A program made the translations under genes and the position numbers. A stretch of 38,609 nucleotides of DNA from Pelotomaculum sp. (GTDB taxonomy: Bacteria; Bacillota; Desulfotomaculia; Desulfotomaculales; Pelotomaculaceae): positions 1-38,609 of the forward strand of contig JAHDOA010000062.1 of NCBI GenBank assembly GCA_018435055.1. Direction: 5' to 3'. The notes below the pieces were generated by a model. It made no database searches and was not told the DNA's origin. It saw only the letters and a program-made list of their open reading frames with translations. Below are positions 24,566 to 33,007 of the stretch, piece by piece. The stretch's first letter is position 1; the number at the start of each line of letters is the position of its first letter.

Positions 24566-27000
24566 TTGTATGTTCCATTGAGCCATTTGTATAAATCGTC
24601 GTAAATGGACCGTATTTTGTAGTTTTCGCTGCGCCAGGCCTTTACCAGGGTTTTTGAACCGGCGTAGTAGACAAAGGACGCTTCTTTGTCCAGGTTTAGT
24701 TGTTTTGCTATGGCCAGTTGCTTATAAAACAGGCGGTAATAGGCGGAGTTTGCGTAGAGGATGCCCTCATCGCATTCGATCTCCAGGCCGAGATTATAAT
24801 ATTTGGCCAGAAATGCGGCATTTTCCATGCGCTCGCCCGGGGGGGCATTGACGGCGTAATAATTGGGCTGCAAAAAAGCATGGTTAAAACCATAGGTCCT
24901 CCAAACGTCATAGCCGTGCGCGCCGAAAAACGGAATCCAGAAAAATTTCAGGCCGTCGTTACGTACCAGCCGGGCCACATCTTGCACTAGTTCGATGTCA
25001 CTGGATGTGGCCGGGTCCATACTCTCTTTATACCAGTATATGCCGGCCAGGTTGAGGTATTTAAATCCCGCTTGCTCCCACCTGTCCATTAAATTATCGT
25101 AAAACCAGCGTACAGCCAGCAGGCGATCCCCGGCCGCCTTAATTCTGCCTGCTTTTTTTTCGTCAAAACAAAGTGGCCTGCCGCCGCCTTCTAAGGCGCC
25201 GAAGTGCGCCTGCTGCCCGTCGGGGTAGGGCATGGTAAGAATAACGTTTACTTTTCCCTGGTAGTCAGGTATTTTATTCAGGCGGGCCATAGTATTCTCC
25301 AGGGCCGGCAGCTGCGCGCCGGGGGCAAAAAGGTCCGCGGCGTAAGCGTCCCATTCCGCCCCGGTGCAGGCCAGGTCGGGATAGGGGAGAAAGAGCATGG
25401 TATCAAACATTTTGCCCTCTATGCTGTAACTTTTGTCCACGTAGGCCAGCATGGGCAAAAAATCCCGGTCGGTCCATATGCCTGCTTCACCGTGGCTGCC
25501 TGTATAGACCAGCAAAATGTTTTTGAGCTCCGGGATCTGCAAATAAGTGTCGGTGCTCAGCCTGGACTGTGCCGCGCGGGCCAGGATTTCCGGCCTTTGC
25601 TGCCGGTCTGTTGTTCCTTTAATGGACAGGTTCCGGGCAAACGCAAAGACGTCCACCGGAAAACTGAGTTTAACGTAGCGGGCGGTGACCGGCGGGAAGG
25701 TCAGGGTGAAGTCCTTAATTTGAACTGCCGGTTCGGCCGGCGAAATGTTGTGACTGACCTGTCCCAGATGATACCAATCCCTGCCGTCTATCGATAAAGA
25801 GCAGATCATATCCGCTGGAAGGTAAATACCGGAGCCGGCTTCCTGCATAAATTCCAGGGAGATTTTTGTCACAGGGGCGGCCTTTTGCAAATCCACAAGG
25901 ATATCCCGCCCCTGCTGGCGGTAAAAGCCAGTCCATGTTTCGTCCCGGGAAGTGAGGCCTTCTGCGGGGCCGGGATAACTCTTATCTTCTGTTTCCTGGA
26001 AACCCTGGTCGGGCGAATGTGCTTCCACTATGTAGGTTGCCCCTTTAGTAAGCTCCTCTTCGGACAAATAGGCAGCGGCAATTACAGTGTTTTTATCCGT
26101 TGTTTTTTTTGACTTGCCGGTTGAAGCAACACTGGTATGGATCAGGTAGGAGTTATATCCCGCGTTAACCGTTATGGTGGCTTTACCCGGTTCCGGCCCG
26201 GCCGAAAAAGAGCCTTCCGGGGAGATGCTGCCGGTAGTCGGATCGTCAAGCCCGTACACTGTAGTAAAAGGCAGGGACTTCTGAGAGTTGTCCGGGGCAA
26301 TTTTTCTGGTTTCCCCCGTTTTTATTTGCATCTGCTGGGCGGAGACGACCGGGAAAGCGGTGAGGGCCTGTCCTTTTCTGATCTCTAGTAAACGGCCGGC
26401 AATTACGGCGGCTTCCGCCCTGGTTAATTCCGTCTGGGGGCGAAAGAGGCTTTCGGCGCCGCACATCAAGGACTGCCGGGTGATATAAGCTACGCCTGGC
26501 ACAGCATATGGCGCAATCTGGTCTTCATCCAGGTACCTGCCACCCGGCAAAGGCGACTCTATCTTTTCCCCCAGCAGCGCCCGGGCCAGTAAAACAGCGG
26601 CGTCCTGCCGTTTGAGCGGATCACCGGGCCTCATTAACTTGTTTTCGTCACCCGCTACCAGGCCGAGTTTGCACATGGCCTCCACATAACCAGATTCCGG
26701 CGCGGTAAGGGGCAGATCTGAAAAAGTGGCTGCGGCGGGAGAATAAGGCTGCACACCCAGCGCCCTGGCCAAAAGCACAACAAAATGGCCGCGGCTGATA
26801 CTCTGGGCGGGGCTATATTCATTGGGTCCCAGTCCGCTGGTGATACCCAGTTCTGTCAACTGTAAAATTGCCTCCCTGGCAAAAGAGCCTTCAATATCCT
26901 GAAAGGCGGGCGGCGGTGCGGCGGCCCGGGCGTTGGCGGTAAAAATTAAAAATATCACGAGGGCTGACGCCATATACTTTATTTTCATGCTTTTTCTCAT
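24547..27000 (-). CDS. S-layer-homology and DUF4855 cell-surface protein
   Basis: About 817 residues from ATG 27000; the frame is open to 27153 but that part is not protein-like. The signal peptide is MKIKYMASALVIFLIFTANA (second Met at 26988 is an alternative start). Three SLH repeats follow (AFQDIEGSFAREAILQLTEL; TFSDLPL...GYVEAMCKLGL; RYLDEDQIAPYAVPGVAYIT), which bind pyruvylated wall polymer. Next come a short bacterial-Ig-like stretch, a discoidin-like region and a C-terminal DUF4855 region (NILLVYTGSHGEAG, DTMLFLPYPDLACTGAEWD, LAGIYWYKESMD, WIPFFGAHGYDVW). DUF4855 has a glycosidase-like barrel but no proven activity. Confidence 0.85.
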   Translation of the reverse strand: MRKSMKIKYMASALVIFLIFTANARAAAPPPAFQDIEGSFAREAILQLTELGITSGLGPNEYSPAQSISRGHFVVLLARALGVQPYSPAAATFSDLPLTAPESGYVEAMCKLGLVAGDENKLMRPGDPLKRQDAAVLLARALLGEKIESPLPGGRYLDEDQIAPYAVPGVAYITRQSLMCGAESLFRPQTELTRAEAAVIAGRLLEIRKGQALTAFPVVSAQQMQIKTGETRKIAPDNSQKSLPFTTVYGLDDPTTGSISPEGSFSAGPEPGKATITVNAGYNSYLIHTSVASTGKSKKTTDKNTVIAAAYLSEEELTKGATYIVEAHSPDQGFQETEDKSYPGPAEGLTSRDETWTGFYRQQGRDILVDLQKAAPVTKISLEFMQEAGSGIYLPADMICSLSIDGRDWYHLGQVSHNISPAEPAVQIKDFTLTFPPVTARYVKLSFPVDVFAFARNLSIKGTTDRQQRPEILARAAQSRLSTDTYLQIPELKNILLVYTGSHGEAGIWTDRDFLPMLAYVDKSYSIEGKMFDTMLFLPYPDLACTGAEWDAYAADLFAPGAQLPALENTMARLNKIPDYQGKVNVILTMPYPDGQQAHFGALEGGGRPLCFDEKKAGRIKAAGDRLLAVRWFYDNLMDRWEQAGFKYLNLAGIYWYKESMDPATSSDIELVQDVARLVRNDGLKFFWIPFFGAHGYDVWRTYGFNHAFLQPNYYAVNAPPGERMENAAFLAKYYNLGLEIECDEGILYANSAYYRLFYKQLAIAKQLNLDKEASFVYYAGSKTLVKAWRSENYKIRSIYDDLYKWLNGTYNAPAIQ

Positions 27001-27249
27001 TTCTTTCCAGTTTTTAGCGTTATAAATACCACAGGGGGCGGTTTTCAGTGTACCATATATAACAAGGTAATAGCCCGGCGCATTATATTCAGAATTATGG
27101 TCAACTCCATTGCCATTGTAGCGCCCAGTTCCAGAATAGATTGTAACTATCAATGTGTTAAAGTATTTGCCGGCTATATACTTATTCCTTCTGTTTCGCT
27201 AATTTTTATACGGTACGCTGGTAATCAGATTTTATTTGTTCTAATATAA

Positions 27250-27278
27250 TTGTAATTTCTTGTGTTTAGTTGTATAAT
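27250..27278 (+). promoter_or_regulatory. Sigma-A promoter of dapL
   Basis: TTGTAA (27250-27255), a 17-base spacer and a perfect TATAAT (27273-27278), 58 bases before the dapL ATG. The rest of the gap from 27001 shows no gene or riboswitch that I can recognise. Confidence 0.75.
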
Positions 27279-27335
27279 ACCTGCTAAATTTTAAAAATTT
27301 TGAAGTTTCATTAGACAAGGGAGTTGAAAAGCAAT

Positions 27336-28565
27336 ATGGCCCTGGTAAATGAGCATTACCTTAAACTGCCCGGGAGTTACCTTTTTGCGGAGGTAGCCCG
27401 GCGGGCTGATCAATTTAAAAGAGATAACCCGGCTGCGGATGTAATCAGCCTGGGCATCGGTGATGTCACCCGGCCCCTGCCGCCCGCCGTGATTGCGGCC
27501 ATGAAAAAGGCCGTGCAGGAGATGGGCCGGCCGGAAACCTTCCGGGGTTACGGTCCGTACCAGGGGTATGAGTTCCTGATCGAGAAGATTATCGAAAACG
27601 ATTTCAAGCCCAGGGGAGTGGAGCTGGCTGTTGACGAGGTGTTTATAAGCGACGGCGCCAAAAGCGACACGGCCAACTTCCAGGAGATTTTCGGCGTCAA
27701 CAACATACTGGCGGTAAGCGACCCGGTCTATCCGGTCTATGTGGACAGCAACGTCATGGCCGGGCGTACCGGCACGGTAAACGACAGGGGGCAGTTTGAA
27801 AAAATAGTGTACCTGCCCTGCACTGAGGAAAACGGCATGAAGCCGCCCCTGCCGCCTGCCAGGGTGGATCTGATCTACCTTTGTTTTCCCAATAACCCGA
27901 CCGGCATGACCATTTCCCGGGAGGAAATGAAGGCCTGGGTGGATTACGCCAGGGAAAACAAGGCGGTGATCTTGTTTGACGCGGCCTACGAGGCCTTCAT
28001 CAGGGAGGATGAGGCGCCGCACAGCATTTTTGAGATTGAGGGCGCCCGCGAGGTGGCGGTGGAATTCCGGAGCTTTTCCAAGACGGCCGGCTTCACCGGA
28101 ACCAGATGCGCCTACACCATAGTGCCCAAGGAGGTCAAGGCCTTTGACGGCAGCGGCCGGGCGCACAGCCTTAACCCCCTCTGGCTGAGAAGGCAGGCCA
28201 CCAAATTTAACGGGGTTTCCTACCCGGTGCAGGCGGGCGCGGCTGCTGTTTTTACCGACGAAGGCAAAAAACAGGTGCGCGCCACCATCGACTACTACCT
28301 GGAAAACGCGCGGATTATCAGGGAGGGGCTGGAGGGCGCCGGCTACAAGGTGTTCGGCGGGGTAAACGCCCCCTACATCTGGCTCAAAACCCCCGGCGCC
28401 ATGAAGTCCTGGGATTTCTTTGATCAGCTGATGCGGGAAGCGCATGTGGTGGGGACCCCCGGCGCCGGTTTCGGCGCCCACGGCGAGGGATATTTCAGGT
28501 TGACCGCCTTTGCCACCAGGGAAAACACGGAAAAGGCCATCGAACGGATCAAGGCCGGTATGTAG
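27336..28565 (+). CDS. dapL: LL-diaminopimelate aminotransferase
   Basis: 409 residues. It makes LL-diaminopimelate directly from tetrahydrodipicolinate and glutamate, the one-step lysine/peptidoglycan route found in clostridia, chlamydiae and plants. Signatures: [19 protein letters not shown] at the N-terminus, [32 protein letters not shown], and the PLP-lysine in [14 protein letters not shown] (Lys249). AAGGGAG lies 12 bases before ATG 27336; an in-frame TTG at 27324 touches it. It has its own promoter and leads a two-gene unit with the EamA transporter. Confidence 0.95.
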   Translation: MALVNEHYLKLPGSYLFAEVARRADQFKRDNPAADVISLGIGDVTRPLPPAVIAAMKKAVQEMGRPETFRGYGPYQGYEFLIEKIIENDFKPRGVELAVDEVFISDGAKSDTANFQEIFGVNNILAVSDPVYPVYVDSNVMAGRTGTVNDRGQFEKIVYLPCTEENGMKPPLPPARVDLIYLCFPNNPTGMTISREEMKAWVDYARENKAVILFDAAYEAFIREDEAPHSIFEIEGAREVAVEFRSFSKTAGFTGTRCAYTIVPKEVKAFDGSGRAHSLNPLWLRRQATKFNGVSYPVQAGAAAVFTDEGKKQVRATIDYYLENARIIREGLEGAGYKVFGGVNAPYIWLKTPGAMKSWDFFDQLMREAHVVGTPGAGFGAHGEGYFRLTAFATRENTEKAIERIKAGM

Positions 28566-28615
28566 GGTTTATTATCGGCATCATGACAAAAATTATCCAT
28601 GACAGGAGAGGCGGC

Positions 28616-29536
28616 ATGCCGGATAAAAAACGCAGACGCGCCTTGCTGGCGCTGCTGGGCGCGGTATTAATCTGGGGTACCACTTATGTTTCCACAAAAC
28701 AAGCCATCAGCCAGGTGCCGCCGGTTACCCTGGCCTTTATCCGCAATGTGCTGGCCTGCCTGGTTTTGCTGCCCTTTTTCCTGCGCGACCCCGGCCGCCG
28801 CCGGCGGGTTCCCTGGGGGTCGCTGGCCTTGCTGGGTTTTAGCGGATCTTTTCTATATTTATCATTACAGAATTGGGGGCTGTATTATACCAGCGCTTCT
28901 GCCGGCTCTTTGATCCAGGGCAGTATACCGATAATTATAGCCGTTTTTTCAATTATCTTTTTAGGGGAGCGCGTCAACATATACCGCACATTAGGCATAA
29001 TACTGGCTATCGCCGGAGTGGCGGGGCTGGTTTTCCTGGGCGGCGAGGTCCAGGGGGGCAGCCGGCCGGTCCTGGGCAACCTTTTAATGCTTGTTAGTTC
29101 ACTGGCCTGGGGCGCCTATACCGTCCTGAACAAGCGTTTTAACCTGAACATCAGCCCGGTGATGGCCACGCTGGCCACCTTTTTTTTCGGCCTGCTGTTT
29201 TTGCTGCCTTTCACGATTATGGAAATGCGCGGGTTTAATTATGCTTTGAGCTGGCTGACTGTGGCCAATGTGCTCTACCTGGGTGTCGCGGCAATGGCGC
29301 TGCCCATCTTCCTCTGGAACTACGCGCTTTTGTACTATGACGCCTCGGAGGCCGGCCTCTTCATCAACCTGGTGCCGGTGTTTTCTGTTATCTGCGCGGT
29401 GCTGTTCCTCGGGGAACAGGTAAATGCCGGCCAGTTGGCGGCCGGCGCTGTGGTAATCCTCGGGGTGCTGGTATCCAGTGGTTTTGACATCAGGCACAAG
29501 GCTCAGGAAAGCCGGGCTGGGGGACAGTCCCCCTGA
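28616..29536 (+). CDS. EamA-family (DMT superfamily) transporter
   Basis: 306 residues, ten membrane helices in two EamA repeats. Typical pieces are LIWGTTYVSTKQAI in helix 1, PPVTLAFIRNVLACLVLLPF, the end of repeat one (ERVNIYRTLGIILAIAGV) and of repeat two (GEQVNAGQLAAGAVVILGVL). Members export amino acids or other metabolites. AGGAG lies seven bases before ATG 28616; the open frame from 28583 has no such signal. It starts 50 bases after dapL, so export of a lysine-pathway compound is conceivable but unproven. The last codons run into a palindromic repeat. Confidence 0.9.
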   Translation: MPDKKRRRALLALLGAVLIWGTTYVSTKQAISQVPPVTLAFIRNVLACLVLLPFFLRDPGRRRRVPWGSLALLGFSGSFLYLSLQNWGLYYTSASAGSLIQGSIPIIIAVFSIIFLGERVNIYRTLGIILAIAGVAGLVFLGGEVQGGSRPVLGNLLMLVSSLAWGAYTVLNKRFNLNISPVMATLATFFFGLLFLLPFTIMEMRGFNYALSWLTVANVLYLGVAAMALPIFLWNYALLYYDASEAGLFINLVPVFSVICAVLFLGEQVNAGQLAAGAVVILGVLVSSGFDIRHKAQESRAGGQSP

Positions 29537-29576
29537 CAAAAACCACTATAATGCGGCAGAGGGACTTTCCCCCCTA
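29519..29576. repeat. Palindromic repeat of the GGGGAC family, degenerate
   Basis: GGGGGAC-A-GTCCCCC (29519-29533) is a perfect palindrome overlapping the end of the EamA gene; a second, weaker GAGGGACTTTCCCCCC lies at its far side. It sits between convergent genes. Confidence 0.55.
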
Positions 29577-29581
29577 AGAAG

Positions 29582-30589
29582 TTATGCCAGACGGGCCGCT
29601 GCTTCGGCCAGCATCCGCCGGATGGGCAGGTTGTAGGGGCACTTCGCTTCGCATTCGCCGCAGTCGGCGCACGCCTCCACTTTAGATTTTAAGCCCTGGT
29701 AGCGGTCCCTGGCCCAATCCTGCAGGTTGTACCTGGTGTAATACCCGTCCAGCAAAAATATCGTCGGGATATCAATCCGCCGGCTGCAGGGCTTGCAGTA
29801 TTCACAGCGCCTGCAGAATTCCCCGCCGAGGGTACTGGCTTCCTCATCCAGCGTTTTTTTCTCTTCCACGGTGAGGGGCAGCGGGGCGCTTCCCACTGCG
29901 GCGTTTGCCTCCACCTGTTCCAGCGAGTCCATGCCGGGTATTACTGTCGTCACAGTATGCGCCAAAATATAACGCAGGGCAAGGTTGCTGTTTGTCAAGG
30001 CGCCCCCGGCCAGCGGCTTCATCACAATGACGCCTGTCCCTTTTTTCGCAGCCCTTTCCAACAACGCCGGCACACCTACGGTTTCCACCGCGTTGAAAGG
30101 GAATTGTACAGTTTCAATTTCCTCCAACTGCAGCGATTCCGCTAAAAAATCCTTGAGGTGACCCGTGATGCCGATGTGCCTGACCAGGCCTTCCTTTTTT
30201 GCCTCTAACAGGGCGGCCAGGGCGCCGTCCGGGCCTAGAATCCTGTCCAGTTCTTTTCTGTTCTTGACGTTGTGCAGCTGGTACAGGTCGATATATTCCA
30301 GGCCCATCGTATTCAGGCTTTTCCTGATGTCCGCGGCCATCGCTTCCCTGGTTCTGGCCATTGATTTCGTGGCGATCACGGCCTGGCTTCTCCTGGCCTT
30401 TAAGGCTGTGCCCAGCTTTTCCTCACTGTCTGTATAGCCCCGGGCAGTGTCAAAAAAATTGATGCCCAGGTCCAGGGCCCTGTTTACAATGGCAGCGGCC
30501 TCAACAGCCGAGACCCGTTGGACAGGTATGCCGCCGAACCCGACCACGGAGACATTTAACCCTGTTTTCCCCAATGTCCTGTACTCCAT
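29582..30589 (-). CDS. Aldo/keto reductase with C-terminal 4Fe-4S ferredoxin domain
   Basis: 335 residues from ATG 30589, preceded by a perfect AGGAGG at five bases. The AKR barrel shows the tetrad Asp47 (FFDTARGY), Tyr52, Lys75 (IATKSM) and His106 (YQLHN). The C-terminal third has CRRCEYCKPC and CADCGECEAKCP, cysteine sets able to hold two 4Fe-4S clusters. Such proteins are common in anaerobes and may pass electrons between NAD(P)H or ferredoxin and an unknown carbonyl. The reading frame is open without a stop into the upstream ORF to 31102, so a 506-residue fusion is possible, but the internal ribosome binding site argues for separate initiation. Confidence 0.88.
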   Translation of the reverse strand: MEYRTLGKTGLNVSVVGFGGIPVQRVSAVEAAAIVNRALDLGINFFDTARGYTDSEEKLGTALKARRSQAVIATKSMARTREAMAADIRKSLNTMGLEYIDLYQLHNVKNRKELDRILGPDGALAALLEAKKEGLVRHIGITGHLKDFLAESLQLEEIETVQFPFNAVETVGVPALLERAAKKGTGVIVMKPLAGGALTNSNLALRYILAHTVTTVIPGMDSLEQVEANAAVGSAPLPLTVEEKKTLDEEASTLGGEFCRRCEYCKPCSRRIDIPTIFLLDGYYTRYNLQDWARDRYQGLKSKVEACADCGECEAKCPYNLPIRRMLAEAAARLA

Positions 30590-31102
30590 ATTTTCCTCCT
30601 GTATGAAAAGATCTACAACAATTATTCTAACATTTTCGCGGCCATAAAATAAATCTGCCCTGTTTAATTGTTTATTAGGGCTGTCCGATTCGAGCGTCAA
30701 AAAGACTCGGCTGTTTCTTCCTGAGGCATCCCTGTTAGCAACATAATGAGTGGAGTACTTTTCTTCCACAGCAGGGCTCCCGTATTTGGAAAAGCGCAAC
30801 CTCTGCTTCGGTCCTTTGCCCCATGACAAATAAGCGGTAAGAGAAGGTTTTAATCCCGCAGACCTGGCAAATTCGCGAAGAGCCAGCAAAATCGTATTCA
30901 TCTTGCTCAAATTGCCTATAGCTACGCGCTCTAAATACGGAATGCGCCGGAAACGCCAATCTTCCACTTGTTGCGGTGTTAACCGTTCCATTTTTACCAG
31001 AAGGTCTACCGGGCTTACGTACCCTTTTTCCGCTATCAGCTCACCCGCGCATACCCTAACTTTTTTGCGAAGATCATACCGATTCACACTTTTTCCCACC
31101 AT
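30590..31102 (-). CDS. Hypothetical ORF in frame with the aldo/keto reductase (lost stop?)
   Basis: About 121 residues look like a coherent protein (LRKKVRVCAGELIAEKGYVS, then VDLLVKMERLTPQQVEDWRF, RIPYLERVAIGNLSKMNTIL and a tail ending EEKYSTHYV). I recall similar small uncharacterised proteins in Peptococcaceae, without known function. After about residue 121 the next 50 codons (ANRDASGRNSR...LFIQEEN) look like translated spacer, yet no stop occurs before the reductase ATG. The start may be ATG 31102 or GTG 31087; the latter has GGTGGGA upstream. Confidence 0.5.
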
Positions 31103-31140
31103 ATTGAATTAATTAATGTATATACTTCTTTTATAATAGT

Positions 31141-31170
31141 AAATAACCCTTTACTAGTGAAGGGTTATTT
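31141..31170 (-). terminator. Hairpin after the MerR-TipAS gene
   Basis: AAATAACCCTT (31141-31151) and AAGGGTTATTT (31160-31170) are perfect 11-bp arms with an 8-base loop, 55 bases beyond the minus-strand stop at 31226. Confidence 0.65.
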
Positions 31171-31225
31171 AACGGCGCCTTTACTTTTCTGCAAGCCTCG
31201 CAGGGAAATAGTTCAATATGGGGCG

Positions 31226-31993
31226 CTACTTTTTAGTGCAATAATATTGAATGGCATCGTTATAGTACGAGGCCAGGCCAGGGGCAAACTTATCGTAATA
31301 CGCGGTGAATCTCTCGTCAGTAACATACATCTGTCCCAGACAGCCTAAAGCTTCCGGCGGGCACTCATAAAAATTATCGCTGATGAATTTTCTTGACCTG
31401 TCGACAACTTCCTGTACCCGCGGGTCGTCGTGCGGCACTTTTGCGTTGTATAGGCCGCAAAGGTCCTTGAGGTTCTGCATTTGTACTTCGTTTATTCGTT
31501 CCCAGTCTTCTTTGGTGTACCTGGCGGTTTTGGACATTGACTCCTTATATGCCTCAGTATTGCCCCAGCGCTCTTTTACCTCATCCTCGTACTGTTTTTG
31601 TTCCTCCAGCATTTGATCATAGTCAAAGCCTTCAAACATATCCTTTTTATCCATTTTATTTCCTCCTTCTAAATTTCTTAATGTTTCTCTGGCCAGCTGA
31701 GATAATTTGCGGTATCTGGCCGCTCTCTTTTCCAGGTGCTCAGCCTGCATTTTTAACGCATCCCGCCTGTCAAACAGGGGATTATTAAGTATCTCATTGA
31801 TCCTGGCCAGGGGGAAATCAAGTTCCCGGAAAAAAAGTATCTGTTGCAGCTTTTCCACGTCTGCCGGAGAATAAATTCTGTAACCTGCTTCAGTTCTTGT
31901 ATGCGGGGTCAGCAGCCCGATTTTGTCGTAGTACCGCAAGGTCCTGAGCGTCACTCCTGCCAGCTGTGCCACCTGGTTCACCGTATAACCCAC
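31226..31993 (-). CDS. MerR-family regulator with TipAS antibiotic-recognition domain
   Basis: 255 residues. The MerR head is canonical: YTVNQVAQLAGVTLRTLRYYDKIGLL, AGYRIYSPADVEKLQQILFFRELDFPLARI. After a coiled-coil dimerisation helix (HLEKRAARYRKLSQLARETL), residues about 130-250 form a TipAS-like domain (WERINEVQMQNLKDLCGLYN, PRVQEVVDRSRKFI, YVTDERFTAYYDK). TipA-type proteins bind thiopeptides and other amphipathic drugs and activate their own promoter. Start GTG 31993 with GGGAGG seven bases upstream. The promoter ahead has the MerR layout, so autoactivation is likely. Confidence 0.92.
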   Translation of the reverse strand: MGYTVNQVAQLAGVTLRTLRYYDKIGLLTPHTRTEAGYRIYSPADVEKLQQILFFRELDFPLARINEILNNPLFDRRDALKMQAEHLEKRAARYRKLSQLARETLRNLEGGNKMDKKDMFEGFDYDQMLEEQKQYEDEVKERWGNTEAYKESMSKTARYTKEDWERINEVQMQNLKDLCGLYNAKVPHDDPRVQEVVDRSRKFISDNFYECPPEALGCLGQMYVTDERFTAYYDKFAPGLASYYNDAIQYYCTKK

Positions 31994-32016
31994 GGGAACA
32001 CCTCCCTTCGTAGTAC

Positions 32017-32047
32017 ATAATAAACCATTACCTTAGGTCAAGGTCAA
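32017..32047 (-). promoter_or_regulatory. MerR-type promoter (19-bp spacer) with operator dyad
   Basis: On the minus strand TTGACC (32047-32042) and TATTAT (32022-32017) are 19 bases apart, the overlong spacer that MerR proteins correct by twisting DNA. The spacer is filled by an imperfect dyad, ACCATTACCT and AGGTCAAGGT on the plus strand (32024-32044, one-base centre), matching at 8 of 10 positions. Confidence 0.8.
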
Positions 32048-32086
32048 GCACACGTTAGATGTTTTTTTATTCCGGGGGAAGGAAGC

Positions 32087-32100
32087 AGGGGGACGGTATT
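32087..32100 (+). repeat. Half-copy of the GGGGACGGT repeat
   Basis: AGGGGGACGGTATT matches the core of the dispersed palindromes but has no opposite arm nearby; a decayed copy. Confidence 0.35.
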
Positions 32101-32265
32101 AATATAGGCAGATTGATAAATATTTCACAGGTGTACTATAATAATTTTATCCAGCCAGAAATATTTTCTACGAATATTTGATAAGCATGTCAGATCATAA
32201 TCTTCGCCGGACGTTTAATCAATTTTCAGGTATATAGCCGAACGGTCAGATTGGAGGTTAATACA

Positions 32266-32955
32266 ATGAAGACAATCGGGTTGATAGGCGGGATGAGCTG
32301 GGAGTCGTCAGCCTTATATTACCGGATTATCAATGAAGAAGTTAAAGCCAGGCTGGGCGGCCTGCATTCCGCAAAATGCATCCTTTACAGTGTAGACCTT
32401 GAGGAAATAGAGATTTTTCAAAGGAACGGCGAGTGGGAAAAGGCGGGAAAAGTTCTGGTTCAGGCAGCCCGCGGCCTTGAAGCGGCTGGAGCGGACTTTA
32501 TCCTGCTCTGTACCAACACAATGCACAAAACTGCCGGACAGATCGAGGCTAGTATTGGCATCCCGTTACTGCACATTGCGGATATTACTGCGGCTGAGGT
32601 GTTGGCAGGGGGGATTAAGACTGCAGGGCTCCTGGGGACAAGGTACACTATGGAGCAGGAGTTTTATAAATCCCGCCTGGAGAGAAGAGGGATCAGGGTC
32701 CTGGTTCCCGGCAGTGAAGACAGGGAATTTGTCAACAGTGTAATTTACCGGGAGCTGTGCCTTGGACGCATCAAACAGGATTCCAGGGACCGCTATAAAA
32801 AAGTAATTCAGAGTTTAACAAACGCCGGGGCTGAGGGGATTATCCTGGGTTGTACCGAAATCGGCCTGCTGGTACGGCAGGAAGATTCAGCTGTGCCGCT
32901 TTTTGATACCACGGTGATCCATGCCAAAGGGGCAGTTGCCCAAGCCCTTGAGTGA
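32266..32955 (+). CDS. Aspartate/glutamate (amino-acid) racemase family protein
   Basis: 229 residues. Start motif MKTIGLIGGMSWESSALYYR, first catalytic cysteine in FILLCTNTMHK (Cys82) and second in IILGCTEIGLL (Cys196), the two-base mechanism of PLP-independent racemases. The internal H-I-A-D-I-T-A segment and length fit the aspartate racemase/RacX-like group rather than MurI. It may make D-amino acids for the wall or for signalling. TTGGAGG lies eight bases before ATG 32266. Single-gene unit, convergent with the RPH-like gene. Confidence 0.9.
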   Translation: MKTIGLIGGMSWESSALYYRIINEEVKARLGGLHSAKCILYSVDLEEIEIFQRNGEWEKAGKVLVQAARGLEAAGADFILLCTNTMHKTAGQIEASIGIPLLHIADITAAEVLAGGIKTAGLLGTRYTMEQEFYKSRLERRGIRVLVPGSEDREFVNSVIYRELCLGRIKQDSRDRYKKVIQSLTNAGAEGIILGCTEIGLLVRQEDSAVPLFDTTVIHAKGAVAQALE

Positions 32956-32963
32956 TCTTGGGC
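32938..32963 (+). terminator. Weak terminator overlapping the racemase stop
   Basis: GCCCAAG (32938-32944) pairs with CTTGGGC (32957-32963), followed by GTTTCTT. Confidence 0.4.
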
Positions 32964-33007
32964 GTTTCTTGGCCAGCCGCCGCCTCACGGTGCAATTGCC
33001 GTTTGCT

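Noticed and set aside
25204-25797. A 197-codon plus-strand frame inside the SLH/DUF4855 gene
   Set aside because: Lies antisense to a well-supported gene and shows no domain or start signal.
27291-28481. A 396-codon open frame on the minus strand opposite dapL
   Set aside because: Shadow of the GC-rich dapL gene; low-complexity His/Gly/Arg-rich translation and no ribosome binding site.
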